Source: JAJRVM01 sp963700515 (lineage in GTDB: Bacteria; Planctomycetota; Planctomycetia; Pirellulales; Pirellulaceae). Taken from it: 64,000 nt of DNA. The stretch lies in contig CAVOXY010000032.1 of the NCBI GenBank assembly GCA_963700515.1, forward strand, positions 124,001-188,000, written 5' to 3'. Under the pieces are notes generated by a model. The model was not told the DNA's origin. It ran no database searches and was given only the letters and a program-made list of their open reading frames with translations. Below are positions 9,379 through 18,747 of this stretch, in pieces. Each line of letters starts with the position of its first letter. Positions within the stretch are counted from its first letter, which is position 1. The translations under genes and the position numbers were made by a program.

Positions 9379-9975
9379 TTAACGGTCGCTAATGGTGCGT
9401 CGTGTCACGCGCTCGAGCCGCGCGTCGGCATCGCCATTTCGCCGTGGTCGAGTCGACGCGGTATCGAATTCTGGAGAAGGAGCATTGTACGCCTCGGCTG
9501 GCGTCGGGGCGTCCGGCACGGCGGCGGGGAGTGGACTTTGGTCGCACGGTGCATCGCAACAACCACTGTCACAGCAACCGCCGTTACCGCCGCAAGCGGG
9601 CTCCCACTTATACTTGCATTTCGGGCACTCGTAAGTCTTTTTCTTGAGCTTTCTGACGGTCTTCACGCGCGCGCCGTTGTTGACCGTGGAACACGCGTTG
9701 CAGCCGCTAGTGCATGACTGGCAGCTACCCTTACCGTGGTGCTTGGCCAGCCATTTCTGCCAGGGTAAGACCACACAGGGTATGCAGATTTCCTCGCATT
9801 CCACTTCCCAACATGACTTCTCTTCCTTGCCGCACTCGGCCTTCAGGACACAGCAATTATGGCAGTTGGGGCAAGTGGTCTGACAGGGCCCAGCACACCT
9901 CTGGCCGGCGGGGGCGGAACGACCCGCCATGACCAACGCCGTACACGACGCGAAAACGAGCATGAAACGGCACAT
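9379..9975 (-). CDS. Cys-rich secreted protein, planctomycete type
   Basis: Start chosen at ATG 9975 (MCRFMLVF) because GGGAG lies about ten bases upstream; an in-frame ATG exists at 10005. A signal peptide ends near GRSAPAG. The mature part has about 23 cysteines, many in CxxC or CC pairs, then a KTVRKLKKKTYECPKCKYKW segment, a Gly/Cys cluster, and a Pro/Ala-rich tail. The pattern suggests a disulfide-rich or metal-binding envelope protein. No enzymatic motif is visible. Convergent with the GH9 gene and downstream of the porin on the same strand. Confidence 0.75.
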   Translation of the reverse strand: MCRFMLVFASCTALVMAGRSAPAGQRCAGPCQTTCPNCHNCCVLKAECGKEEKSCWEVECEEICIPCVVLPWQKWLAKHHGKGSCQSCTSGCNACSTVNNGARVKTVRKLKKKTYECPKCKYKWEPACGGNGGCCDSGCCDAPCDQSPLPAAVPDAPTPAEAYNAPSPEFDTASTRPRRNGDADARLERVTRRTISDR

Positions 9976-10060
9976 TCTTATTTTCTCCCTGAGGACTTTG
10001 GCCAAGTGTGCGGTGAGTCCACGCGATCAGCGCGTGGCGGCATCCAATTTCACCAGCGGA

Positions 10061-11425
10061 TCAAAAGTCAACCATGAAACGAGCGCCGAAGATGTCGTAA
10101 TCACCGGCAGTCGCCACACCCGCGGGGAGCGCGGCGCCACCGGTCGTCGCCGGATCGCGATCTTCAATGCGACCGTGGATGTAGTTGAATTGCATGCGGC
10201 TATTGGGTGTCCACCACCAGTTCAGGCCAAGAGTGAAGCTCTTGCCCACCCCACCGAGAATATCCTCATCGCTGAAGTCACCGTAGGAATATCGGGCCGC
10301 GACTTGCCACGCACCCCAGCCATGACCGCAGCCGCCGGTACAACGTTCCACCAGGAAAAAGTTCTCGAAAGGCTTCACGCGCCCTAGCGTACCGCTGTCC
10401 CGCTCCCAAGGCGTATGTTCGCCAGTCAGGAAGTAGGCCACGTAGACGTAACAACCATCGAAGGTGAGGTTCGGGGCGTTGTATCGATCGACATCACTGA
10501 TTTGATACTCGCCGACTACTTGCAGTGCGCCCAGATTGACGACGCTTTCGAGGCCGAGGAGCGAGTAGCGGTTGGCGTTCAGGTCACCCGTGTCAATCCA
10601 CCGTTGGCTCGACCGGGCTTCCGGGCGAGTGCGAAAACGACCGTCCGGTCCGCCACCCGGAAAGGCCACTGAACCGGATACCGCCCAGTGTGCGTAACCG
10701 CGACCGTCCGAGACCTCGTCGTACCAGATGGTGTTGGCAAGTCGACCGGCCATTTCACTCTGGTAGTTGTCGGTCCGTTGTCCGCCGACGGCAGCCAGGT
10801 CATCCAGCAGGAAGTAACCGTAGCGCCAGTTCCAGCGCTCGTTGCTCGAAACGCCGTAGGAGCATAAACCCAAGCGACGAGCATCCTGATTGTACGCCTC
10901 CACGTGGAACGGCCGCTCCATGAAGACGTTGTAGCGACTGCTGTTCAAGTGATCCAAACCGTAGGGCCGCTTCTGGTTACCCAGCAGCACGGTCTGCAGC
11001 CAGGGAATTTCCATCCACCCCAAATAGGCGTCTTTAAATGTCGGGTCCTGCGGGACGGCCCACTCCATTTCAATCTTGTACGTCATCGTTTCGTAGATAT
11101 CGCCCGCCACACCAAACCGCAGACGGCGAAAGCCGTTGAAGTCGCCCGGTTGCTCCATGGGATCGCCGGTTTCCAGGAAGTCCACCAGCGGCGATTCGTC
11201 CGGGAATCCCCAGTAATCGTAGTGGACGCGGCCCGACCACTTCTGGGTGACCGGTTTTGGCTTGGCTGATTTCTCGAGGCTGTCGATCCGCTTCCCCTGG
11301 GATTCGATGAGCTTCTGCAGTTCGGCGATACTCCCGCCTTCCTCCTCCTGTGCCCAGGCGGGGACACACAAGCCGAGCAGCAGGCATACTCCCATTGCAC
11401 TCCGCAACAAGCCTTGGGCGTCCAT
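10061..11425 (-). CDS. Phosphate-selective porin O/P family outer-membrane protein
   Basis: 454 residues from ATG 11425, which follows a GGAG box; a longer in-frame ATG at 11494 lacks a ribosome site and would displace the signal peptide (LLRSAMGVCLLLGLCVPAWA). A short coiled coil (IAELQKLIESQGKRIDSLEK) follows the signal, as in trimeric OprO/P porins. The remainder is a series of amphipathic beta strands ending in FGARFMVDF, an aromatic C-terminus typical of outer-membrane barrels. Probable role: anion or phosphate uptake across the outer membrane. Confidence 0.8.
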   Translation of the reverse strand: MDAQGLLRSAMGVCLLLGLCVPAWAQEEEGGSIAELQKLIESQGKRIDSLEKSAKPKPVTQKWSGRVHYDYWGFPDESPLVDFLETGDPMEQPGDFNGFRRLRFGVAGDIYETMTYKIEMEWAVPQDPTFKDAYLGWMEIPWLQTVLLGNQKRPYGLDHLNSSRYNVFMERPFHVEAYNQDARRLGLCSYGVSSNERWNWRYGYFLLDDLAAVGGQRTDNYQSEMAGRLANTIWYDEVSDGRGYAHWAVSGSVAFPGGGPDGRFRTRPEARSSQRWIDTGDLNANRYSLLGLESVVNLGALQVVGEYQISDVDRYNAPNLTFDGCYVYVAYFLTGEHTPWERDSGTLGRVKPFENFFLVERCTGGCGHGWGAWQVAARYSYGDFSDEDILGGVGKSFTLGLNWWWTPNSRMQFNYIHGRIEDRDPATTGGAALPAGVATAGDYDIFGARFMVDF

Positions 11426-11876
11426 CCGTGTCGCTCCGTAATTCCAATCTGGTCGTGAATCGCGCTGACTGGTCGCACGCCGTTCAAGCCGCAATCCTAC
11501 ACGGCGAACCGGCTGCTACTTACATCCTCGGCATCGCAAGTCGGCTGTTGCGTTAGAGTTTTGGTCCGACCCATTATTCGCCGTCGAGCAATCCACCAAC
11601 CGCTACAAACAATACAGATTACCGGGAACGCCGCGATTGCCGTGACCGAAGCGCGGGATCAGTTCTGGCTCGCTGGTGTGACGCGACAACCACCGAATCG
11701 TGGGGGACTCAGGCCGGCACTCGGACATTTCTGCCAAAAAGTCGTTGCCGTACAGAGCAAAAATATGGTAGGTTTTTGTTAGTGCGGCGTGCGTCTTCGA
11801 GTGTTGTCACAAAAAGCTTATTTGCTCACTCAGACACGCCGCTTTTTTTCTGCGCTCGCCGCCGCGCTTCTACTTC
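11426..11876. other. Intergenic region, no gene seen
   Basis: This 451-bp stretch separates two minus-strand genes. Short ORFs here are not supported by ribosome sites or recognisable sequence. Near 11770-11880 it becomes T-rich and may contain termination or promoter signals, but no clear -35/-10 pair or hairpin was identified. Confidence 0.5.
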
Positions 11877-12707
11877 TTAGTTCAGCGGTCGGATCCAGAT
11901 GTTGCGGAAGCTGAGTGGGCTGCCGTGTCCCTGGAGTACCAACGGCAACTTGGCCGGATGCGGCGTGCAGGGCACGATCTGGCGATGTGCCATCTCACCC
12001 ATGATCTCCTGGCTCAAATGAACCAGCACACCATTGTGATACATGGTGACCGTGGCCGGCTTTGTGAGCTTGCCGTCCGCAAAGACGGGAGCGGTAAAGA
12101 CGATGTCAAACGACTGCCATTGGCCGGGCGGCATACAGGCATTGACCAGCGGCGGTGTCTGGCCGTAGATCGAGGCGGCCTGGCCGTCGGGATAGATCTG
12201 CTGAGCATGCTCGTGCCACGAGTCGAAAATCTGGATTTCATATTTGCCCATGATCAGCACACCACTGTTGCCTCGATTCATGAAGTCCCCGGTCACTTCC
12301 ATGGGAGTGGCGAACTCCACATGCAACTGGCAGTCGCCGAACGACTCTGTGCTCTCCAGCGATTCGTGTCCGGCGTGCAACACACCCTCTTGCACCGTCC
12401 ATGACGAGGGCTTCCAATCGCTGACGTCGTGGCCGTCGAACAGAATGACAGCGTCGCTGGGTGCGGGAGCGGCCGGTAGCGGCGAGCCAACTGGCCGTGG
12501 AAGCACCGCTGTGGGAATGGGGCGATCGGGATCGTGAACGTGGTACTTGTTGCCGGTCCAGGGCATCAGGGGCGTGTCCTGGTAACCGACGATGGTTCCC
12601 TCCGGGGTCTTGCGCGAGATCAAATCAAAGGCGGAAGCAACCGGTGCGTTCAGCATGACAGCAATCACAATAATCAAGCACTTGGCGGCCGCGGCACGGT
12701 GTCTCAT
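11877..12707 (-). CDS. DUF1080 (3-keto-disaccharide hydrolase-like) exported protein
   Basis: 276 residues with a signal peptide (IVIAVMLNAPVASA) and an AAGGAC ribosome site. ILFDGHDVSDWKPSSWTVQ, GDCQLHVEFATP, NRGNSGVLIMGKYEIQI and GQWQSFDIVFTAP, ending LSFRNIWIRPLN, are the successive strands of the DUF1080 jelly-roll. This domain is greatly expanded in planctomycetes and includes 3-keto-glycoside hydrolases. Periplasmic sugar processing is the likely role. The divergent neighbour at 12859 is a Tat-exported sugar isomerase-like protein, so the two may share a catabolic theme. Confidence 0.85.
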   Translation of the reverse strand: MRHRAAAAKCLIIVIAVMLNAPVASAFDLISRKTPEGTIVGYQDTPLMPWTGNKYHVHDPDRPIPTAVLPRPVGSPLPAAPAPSDAVILFDGHDVSDWKPSSWTVQEGVLHAGHESLESTESFGDCQLHVEFATPMEVTGDFMNRGNSGVLIMGKYEIQIFDSWHEHAQQIYPDGQAASIYGQTPPLVNACMPPGQWQSFDIVFTAPVFADGKLTKPATVTMYHNGVLVHLSQEIMGEMAHRQIVPCTPHPAKLPLVLQGHGSPLSFRNIWIRPLN

Positions 12708-12812
12708 TGGTCTTGTCCTTTTTCCGGAGAACCCATCTCAACGCTGGATCTATCCATTAGAATGGAATCCTATTGCCATCGCAACGCGGCTCGCCCAAAT
12801 CCAACTGCCAAC

Positions 12813-12837
12813 TGACCAATGACCAATGACCAGTGAC
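12813..12837. repeat. Short 7-mer repeat (TGACCAA)n
   Basis: About 3.5 units of TGACCAA immediately upstream of the ribosome site of the isomerase-like gene. It is the complement of the TTGGTCA repeats at 15311 and 57084 and of the same sense as the array at 57206, so it belongs to one dispersed microsatellite family. Confidence 0.7.
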
Positions 12838-12858
12838 AAACAGCAAGGAGTACCCACG

Positions 12859-13830
12859 ATGCCTCGCCACACAAACAGACGCGAATTCCTGACGACGACT
12901 GCCGTCGCGGCGGCAGGGTTCCTCGCCGCGCGACATTGCCCAGCTGCTGACACGATGCTGCACCGCAAGAAATCACTGATTGGGACCCCCGACCAAACGA
13001 CACTCGAGAAACTCAAGGGGGCCGGATTCGACGGTATCGAATCCGGCGTGTGGAACGCCTCTCCGGACGACGCGGCGCGGCAGCGACAAGCCGCCGAAAA
13101 ACTGGAAATGCACATCCACTCGGTGCTGCGTGGCTGGACTAACTTCAACAGCCCCGACAGCGCTCAGGTCGCTCAGGACATCGCTTCAGTCGAAACAGCA
13201 CTCCGCGCTTGCCAGGGTTACGGCGCCGATGCCCTGCTGCTGGTTCCGTGCCGTCTGCTGGCGAACGTGGAGGTTCCCAAACCGGAAGACTTCGCCATCG
13301 ACTTTGACCCGCATACCGGATACGTCCAACGGGTTGTCACCGGGGACAACGCGAAATACGAGCCGTACATGAAAGCTCAGAACGAAGCGATCGACGCGTC
13401 GCGCAAGGCGCTCGAGAAATTGATCCCGGTCGCCGAGAAGATGGGCGTGATCATCGCGTTGGAGAACGTGTGGAGCAATCTGTGGGTCAAACCGAAGCTG
13501 TTTGCCAGTTTTGTCAATTCGTTTGCCAGCCCTTGGGTCCAGAGCTATTTCGACATCGGTAACCATGTCAAGTATGCCGCACCCGAACAGTGGATTCAGG
13601 CACTCGGCAAGACCATTGTGAAAATCCATGTCAAGGACTTCGTCGTTGATCGAGCGTCGCCTCAAGGTGGCAAGTTCGTGGACATTCGCGACGGAGACGT
13701 CAACTGGCCGAGCGTGATGAAAGAACTCGATGCCGTGGGTTACGATGGCTGGATGACCATCGAAGGGTCCGGAGGACTATCGATCGAGCAGCAAAGCGAG
13801 AGGCTCGATCTGATCCTGGCCGGAAAATAG
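12859..13830 (+). CDS. Tat-exported sugar isomerase/epimerase (TIM barrel)
   Basis: 323 residues from ATG 12859, nine bases after AAGGAG; the in-frame ATG at 12826 lies in the repeat and lacks such a site. The N-terminus NRREFLTTTAVAAAGFLAA is a Tat signal. LKGAGFDGIESGVW, VIIALENVW, YFDIGNHVKY, KIHVKDF and GYDGWMTIEGSGG follow the order of the xylose-isomerase-like AP-endonuclease-2 family, with the metal-binding Glu, Asp and His residues in place. Likely acts on an unknown sugar or polyol outside the cytoplasm. Confidence 0.85.
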   Translation: MPRHTNRREFLTTTAVAAAGFLAARHCPAADTMLHRKKSLIGTPDQTTLEKLKGAGFDGIESGVWNASPDDAARQRQAAEKLEMHIHSVLRGWTNFNSPDSAQVAQDIASVETALRACQGYGADALLLVPCRLLANVEVPKPEDFAIDFDPHTGYVQRVVTGDNAKYEPYMKAQNEAIDASRKALEKLIPVAEKMGVIIALENVWSNLWVKPKLFASFVNSFASPWVQSYFDIGNHVKYAAPEQWIQALGKTIVKIHVKDFVVDRASPQGGKFVDIRDGDVNWPSVMKELDAVGYDGWMTIEGSGGLSIEQQSERLDLILAGK

Positions 13831-13846
13831 CCGAACAGCGCCGCAC

Positions 13847-14446
13847 GTTTCCACCGAACCCGTTTCGGTGGGACGACAACTGGCCAGCTACAATCAGCCA
13901 GGCTGCTAATCGTTTCCACCGAACCTGTTTCGGTGGGACGACAACTGGCCAGCTACAATCAGCCAGGCTGCTAATCGTTTCCACCGAACCTGTTTCGGTG
14001 GGACGACAACTGGCCAGCTACAATCAGCCAGGCTGCTCATCGTTTCCACCGAACCCGTTTCGGTGGGACGACAACTGGCCAGCTACAATCAGCCAGGCTG
14101 CTCATCGTTTCCACCGAACCCGTTTCGGTGGGACGACAACTGGCCAGCTACAATCAGCCAGGCTGCTCATCGTTTCCACCGAACCCGTTTCGGTGGGACG
14201 ACAACTGGCCAGCTACAATCAGCCAGGCTGCTAATCGTTTCCACCGAACCTGTTTCGGTGGGACGACAACTGGCCAGCTACAATCAGCCAGGCTGCTCAT
14301 CGTTTCCACCGAACCCGTTTCGGTGGGACGACAACTGGCCAGCTACAATCAGCCAGGCTGCTCATCGTTTCCACCGAACCTGTTTCGGTGGGACGACAAC
14401 TGGCCAGCTACAATCAGCCAGGCTGCTCATCGTTTCCACCGAACCT
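13847..14446 (+). repeat. Tandem array of nine 65-bp family B hairpin units
   Basis: Units start at 13847, 13912, 13977 and every 65 bp to 14367, with a truncated tenth at 14432. Each holds an 8-bp stem (CCACCGAA/TTCGGTGG) with a 5-nt loop, then ACAACTGGCCAGCTAC, then a second palindrome CAGCC-A-GGCTG. Copies differ only at a C/T in the loop and A/C in the junction (TAAT or TCAT). CTAC ends the middle block, so the minus strand reads GTAG-CTGGCCAG followed by the hairpin. The array ends against the stop codon of the convergent MEMO gene. Confidence 0.9.
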
Positions 14447-14447
14447 G

Positions 14448-15281
14448 TCACCGAAAGAGCATGCCCGCATAGCCAACGACGCGCTGTCGGTCCCCGCTGA
14501 TCGCAGCACTGGTCGCGTAGGCTACGCGCCGCGCTTCGTGCAGCGCACCGAGCTGCTGCAGCGTGGACAGCACGATTACCGCCGGCAGCATACCACACAT
14601 CGTGATGCGGTGTTGGTGACAAATCGTGTACAAGGATTCCGGATTGAGTTGATCGAGCGTCTCCAGCGCCAGTTCGTCGAGACGTCGGTTTTCCGCGTCC
14701 TGGGCAAAATGATTCATGTCGCTCGAGATCACCCACAGTATGTCTCGAAGCCGATCTTTCAGCAGCGTGGCCAGGCCGGCCGCCATCGTCTGACACCGAG
14801 CGAAGTCAACGCGTCCGATCGAAATCGCCACGATGCGACTCGTGGGGGCCAGCCGCGCCAACAGAGGGAGCTGCACTTCAATCGCGTGTTCCTGTCGATG
14901 CGGTAGGTCATCTAACAGCAGGCCCGGCACCTCGTCCGCCAGCTGCCGGCTCAGCGCGACGTCCGCCTCGACGCTCCCTCCCGGAAACAACCAGTAGGGC
15001 CAGGGAGCCACGGCACACTCAGCGCCACCGGCATGATGCTTCGGGCACAGGATGATGATCGTCTCGGGCATCCGGATGCCGCTCAACACCTGCGCCGCAA
15101 TGTGGCCCGAATAGACCCAGCCGGCATGGGGAACCAGCGCTGCGCGCCAGGACTCTGGCGATCTGCTCGACGAGGCAAACCACTCGTCCAGCGTCTGCTC
15201 AATACGCCGCGACTCGGACGGATAGAACATTCCGGCCACCGCCGGCTCACGACTCTCTTGTTCCCCGGTCCAGGATGTCAT
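14448..15281 (-). CDS. MEMO1 family protein (AmmeMemoRadiSam system protein B)
   Basis: 277 residues from ATG 15281, seven bases after AAGGAG. REPAVAGMFYP is the family's N-terminal signature; VPHAGWVYSGHIAAQV, LCPKHH, QEHAIEVQLPLL and SSDMNHF carry the conserved His/Asp/Glu positions related to extradiol dioxygenases. Family members often lie beside AMMECR1 and radical-SAM genes; neither is visible here. The biochemical role is not established. The last codons border the 65-bp hairpin array, which may act as its transcription end. Confidence 0.85.
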   Translation of the reverse strand: MTSWTGEQESREPAVAGMFYPSESRRIEQTLDEWFASSSRSPESWRAALVPHAGWVYSGHIAAQVLSGIRMPETIIILCPKHHAGGAECAVAPWPYWLFPGGSVEADVALSRQLADEVPGLLLDDLPHRQEHAIEVQLPLLARLAPTSRIVAISIGRVDFARCQTMAAGLATLLKDRLRDILWVISSDMNHFAQDAENRRLDELALETLDQLNPESLYTICHQHRITMCGMLPAVIVLSTLQQLGALHEARRVAYATSAAISGDRQRVVGYAGMLFR

Positions 15282-15310
15282 GAATACACTCCTTGGGGGC
15301 GGCTGTGGAG

Positions 15311-15385
15311 TTGGTTATTGGTTATTGGTCATTGGTCATTGGTCATTGGTCATTAGTCATTGGTTATTGGTTATTGGTTATTGGT
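15311..15385. repeat. 7-mer microsatellite (TTGGTYA)n
   Basis: About eleven units of TTGGTTA/TTGGTCA lie upstream of the MEMO gene start. The central units are TTGGTCA and the outer ones TTGGTTA. The same 7-mer recurs at 57084-57127 and, complementary, at 12813 and 57206. Between here and 15638 no gene is apparent. Confidence 0.85.
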
Positions 15386-15638
15386 TTTGTGGCTGGTAGG
15401 TTTCTGGACTAGTGCAGCGCTGCTGCGGTGAGTGCGAGCTGTTATCGCGATGGTGCGGATCTGTCATTTCGATGGTGGCATTCGGATTTGTTTCGTATGT
15501 GCGGCGCCGGATATTGGATGTCTGCCGCGCCCAGCAGGCCATAGCACGCCGCCGTGATTATAGGCGAACGGCCCGACAGCTCCAAAAGAGATTCTACGTG
15601 GCACGGAATCAGGAAGGGAGAAAGTTTTCGTTGTGCGT

Positions 15639-15714
15639 GGGGGGAAATGGAGGGCGATGCGCGTTGCGGCAACGGAATGAATTCCGTTCTACGTAGGGGG
15701 GAAATGGAGGGCGA
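15639..15714 (-). repeat. Family A element, copy A2, between 19-bp direct repeats
   Basis: Hairpin AACGGAAT/ATTCCGTT at 15671-15688, then CTACGTAG, identical to copy A1. It is enclosed by two direct copies of a G-rich 19-mer (GGGGGGAAATGGAGGGCGA) at 15639-15657 and 15696-15714. The second copy begins inside the GTAG run. The direct repeats look like a target or unit duplication around the hairpin. The rest of 15400-15640 holds no recognisable gene. Confidence 0.75.
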
Positions 15715-15750
15715 CCGCCGGCAGCGTCAAGATTATCCGGTGGGCTGGAC

Positions 15751-16464
15751 TTACACGCCGGCGTGGCGACGCACCGTCTTCTGGCCAGCTCGCTGGAGCG
15801 TTGCCGCCTGGCGACTCGCTCGGTACCCGTAATGGATCGCGAACCAGTCCGCATAACGCTCGCGATCGCGGTAACTGCGGTTCCGGTCATCCAGCAAATG
15901 ACCGAGTTCGTGCAGCAGGATGCCGTTGAGGTAGAAATCGCGGAGGGTCTGTGCGGTCCAGATCAGCCGCCAAAGACCGTTGCTGGTCTGCTCCCAGCGA
16001 CCGCCATACATCGTCGACTCCCGTCGCTCCGCCGCCAAAGGGGGACGCACAAAGTACTCGATCAGCGAATCTTCGATCGGGTACAGATAGAGGGTGCTAC
16101 CCCATTGCATGCCGTAACAAGGCACCGTCTTCTTCTTGCGAGTCATGCGGCTCAGCTGGACAAACTCCAGCGGCTCGAGCATGCCGGGCGGCAACTGAGC
16201 CAACCGATCGCGGACCTCGGCAGCTGTCACCGGATGACGATACCCCTCGCCAGGCTCCTGCTCCACAATGCGATAGCCGGGCGACCGCCCGGTCTCCCCC
16301 GGTTCATACCAGTCTTCGGGCGGCAGGAACGGGTTCTGCGACCGCTCCGACCCACGAGCACGCTTGCCGTGCGCAAAGCTACGCCGGGAACGTGGCGAGG
16401 GCGTGACGGCCGGTCGCCGCTGAGCTTTCCACTGCCGTGATCCGGATTGATATCGCTGAGACAT
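15751..16464 (-). CDS. Uncharacterised HELGH-motif protein
   Basis: 237 residues, very basic at the N-terminus (first 45 residues) and without signal peptide. LLHELGHLLDDRN at residues 183-195 is an HExxH zinc-peptidase-type motif, followed by RERYADWFAIHYGY (residues 201-214), whose Glu/Asp could supply the third ligand as in gluzincin-like proteins. The middle has SRMTRKKKTVPCYGMQWGST and a predicted beta-rich stretch. It resembles planctomycete hypothetical proteins. A peptidase activity is inferred only from the motif. No ribosome site is evident at the chosen ATG. Confidence 0.7.
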   Translation of the reverse strand: MSQRYQSGSRQWKAQRRPAVTPSPRSRRSFAHGKRARGSERSQNPFLPPEDWYEPGETGRSPGYRIVEQEPGEGYRHPVTAAEVRDRLAQLPPGMLEPLEFVQLSRMTRKKKTVPCYGMQWGSTLYLYPIEDSLIEYFVRPPLAAERRESTMYGGRWEQTSNGLWRLIWTAQTLRDFYLNGILLHELGHLLDDRNRSYRDRERYADWFAIHYGYRASRQAATLQRAGQKTVRRHAGV

Positions 16465-17118
16465 GTTGACACGGTCGCCGCTTGTGCTGGGAGCACGCTT
16501 TGGGTCGGTGCTGCAACAGCGCGCTCAAGTGCTGGATACTGGAAATTCCTCCATCCGATCGTCCTGTCGGTCCCGCCGCTCACCGAGTTCCTAATCTCCG
16601 TTCCCGTCGCCGTCGGACATCGCCCCAACGGCGGCGAACCAGGGGGACCTAATCGCAATCATCTCAAATACCCCAAACAACCAATTAACACGCATACTTC
16701 CTAACTTCCATGCTAAGGACGACCGACGTGAAAATTCAAGTGAACACATTAAGTTGTTACTACCAAAGGTCTTACAACTACAGATTAAGGACATCCCGAT
16801 CCCTCGGAGATAAATGCTGGATGTCATCCAGCTCACATCGATAGAGCCGTAGAGACGGTCGCCGGCAGCGGAACGAGCGCACCGATGGGTTGGGATTCGA
16901 CTGCGCGAGCGAGGCGATGTAACGAACATCGCGCGCGGCGCGATCGATCACGACGGGCGCATTCGCCGCGCGGGCGACTGGGCAAGCCACAACAGAGAAG
17001 CTGCCAGTGTTGGCAGCGGGATATCACCGCGGACGCGCGGAGCGTGGCCGAGGAAGGGCTTGTGCGGCGGTGGGGGCAGAGGCACAAGGGGGTTCAGGAC
17101 TCTTCTGCAAATTCGTTT
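16465..17118. other. Intergenic region with AT-rich patch and a small hairpin
   Basis: No ORF here has recognisable content. 16640-16800 is clearly more AT-rich than its surroundings. A 7-bp stem (GCGATGT/ACATCGC) sits at 16914-16932. The region probably contains promoters for the minus-strand HELGH gene and the terminator of the kinase gene, but no strong consensus was identified. Confidence 0.45.
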
Positions 17119-18747
17119 TCAAAAAAAAGTCCTGCCCCTTTCTCTGGCCCCGTAGGAGATACGATCTGCTTCGCTCTCACGTCGCGGCGGGAGAATTTCC
17201 GGCCGCGATGGTCCGGCCGGGGCGTAATTCGGAGGCGGATTATTCCCGGAGCGCCAGAGCGTCAGGGTCAGGATCACCAGGACGAGGAGTAGAAACAGGA
17301 TGGAGGCCATCAGCCAGATCCAGCGGATCACTCGATCCCGCCGCTGCTGCCTGGCGCGCCGCTGCTCCAGCAACAATCTCGTACCCTGGCTGCTGGATTC
17401 GCTGGCGAACACCTCGATTCCCAGTTCCAGCTTTCCACTGTCATTCTCATTAGCGACCGCCACTGCCGCATCGACGGAATCGCCATTTCGCTGGGCATCC
17501 GTTGTGGGGTCGGTCCCAGCCACGGTATCCACCGCGTTCGAATCGCGATGTGCCACGTCATGCGGAGGATTCGATGCCGCCTCGGTGACAGGCAACATGA
17601 CTGCGGGACGCGATCCCGCAGGCAAGTTGACTTGTTCCGCGGGAGCGGGTGCCGGCGAACGTCGATGACACACGGGTCGACGCACCCTGCGGGCGGGCCA
17701 CCGAGGACGGCTGCTCGGCGGACCAAGCCTGCAACTCCTGCGCGACTTCGTGCATGGTTTGATGACGGTGTTTAGGATCCTTCTGCATCATCTTGAAGCA
17801 GATATGAACCAGACTGGCCGGGCAATCGGGGCGATCCTGGCGGATATCGGGGGGCATCTTCGCCTGATGCTTGGCAATCCGTTGGGCCAGCGTCCCCTCG
17901 GGGAATGGCGGGTGCCCGGTCAGCAGGTAGTAGAGCGTGCAGCCAAGTCCATAGATGTCCACGCGAGCATCGACATCATGGCTGCTCAGTGCCTGTTCGG
18001 CGCGAGATAGTCGGCGGTTCCCAGTACATTTTCGTTGTGCATCAGCGTCAGCGACGCTTCGCCATCGCGCGAGAACAGTGCCAAGCCGAGATCGAGAATC
18101 TTGATCCGGCCGTGATCATCCAGCAGCAGGTTGGCCGGTTTCACGTCACGATGAATGAGTCCCGCCTCGTGTGCATGCTGCAGGCCCTCCGCGGCCTGGG
18201 TCACGTAACACGCCGCATCCTGGAAACGGAAAGGGCCCTGGCTGAGCACCAACGACTGCAGATCTCGCCCCGGGACGAATTCCATCACCAGGTAGTGGAC
18301 GTCACCTTCATTGTCGATGTCGTAGGCACGCACGATGTTGGGGTGATCGAGCGCCGCAGTCGCCAAAGCTTCGAGTCTGAACCGATCCAGGTAGGAAGTG
18401 TCGCCGACGCGTTTCTTCGGCAGCACCTTGATGGCATGCTTGCGCCGCATCAAAGTATGCTCAGCCAGGTACACCGAACTCATGCCGCCGCTCCCGAGAT
18501 ACCCCAGCAGCTCGTATTTTCCGAGGAAATAGCCCTTGTACTTGCCCCGCAGGAGATTGTCGGCCTGCCAGCGTGAAATGAGATCCTGGTCGACCAGATA
18601 CTGCGCGATGACGTCGCAGTCGTCCGGCAACTGCCCGTCGTGACGCACCACGAGCTCAGAAATCGCCTGGTCAAGCTGGCCGTCCGGGACCAGCTTGCTC
18701 CGCCTGACATAATCGAGCAATTTATTGGGGTGAAGCTTTTTTGCCAT
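17119..18747 (-). CDS. Membrane-anchored Ser/Thr protein kinase, frameshifted
   Basis: Start ATG 18747 (MAKKLHPNKLLDYVRRSKLV). About 80 residues of the planctomycete-type N-terminal extension precede the kinase domain. GSGGMSSVYLAE is the Gly loop, HAIKVLP the ATP-binding Lys, LIHRDVKPANLLL the catalytic loop, ILDLGLAL the DFG equivalent, and GTADYLAP the activation-segment end. A missing G near 18003 breaks APEQAL; the frame resumes at DIYGLGCTLYYLLTGHPPFP. A second shift near 17660 leads to a Pro/Ala/Asp-rich linker, an RRARQQRRDR basic patch and a transmembrane helix (WIWLMASILFLLLVLVILTL). Likely an STPK signalling protein. Confidence 0.8.

Noticed and set aside
13847..14446. 65-bp array as a CRISPR array
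   Set aside because: Units are identical over the whole 65 bp with no variable spacers, and no cas gene is present.
13998..14500. ORFs encoding repeated VGRQLASYNQPGC peptides
   Set aside because: They are translations of the hairpin array; no start signal, and their period comes from 65 bp not being a multiple of three.
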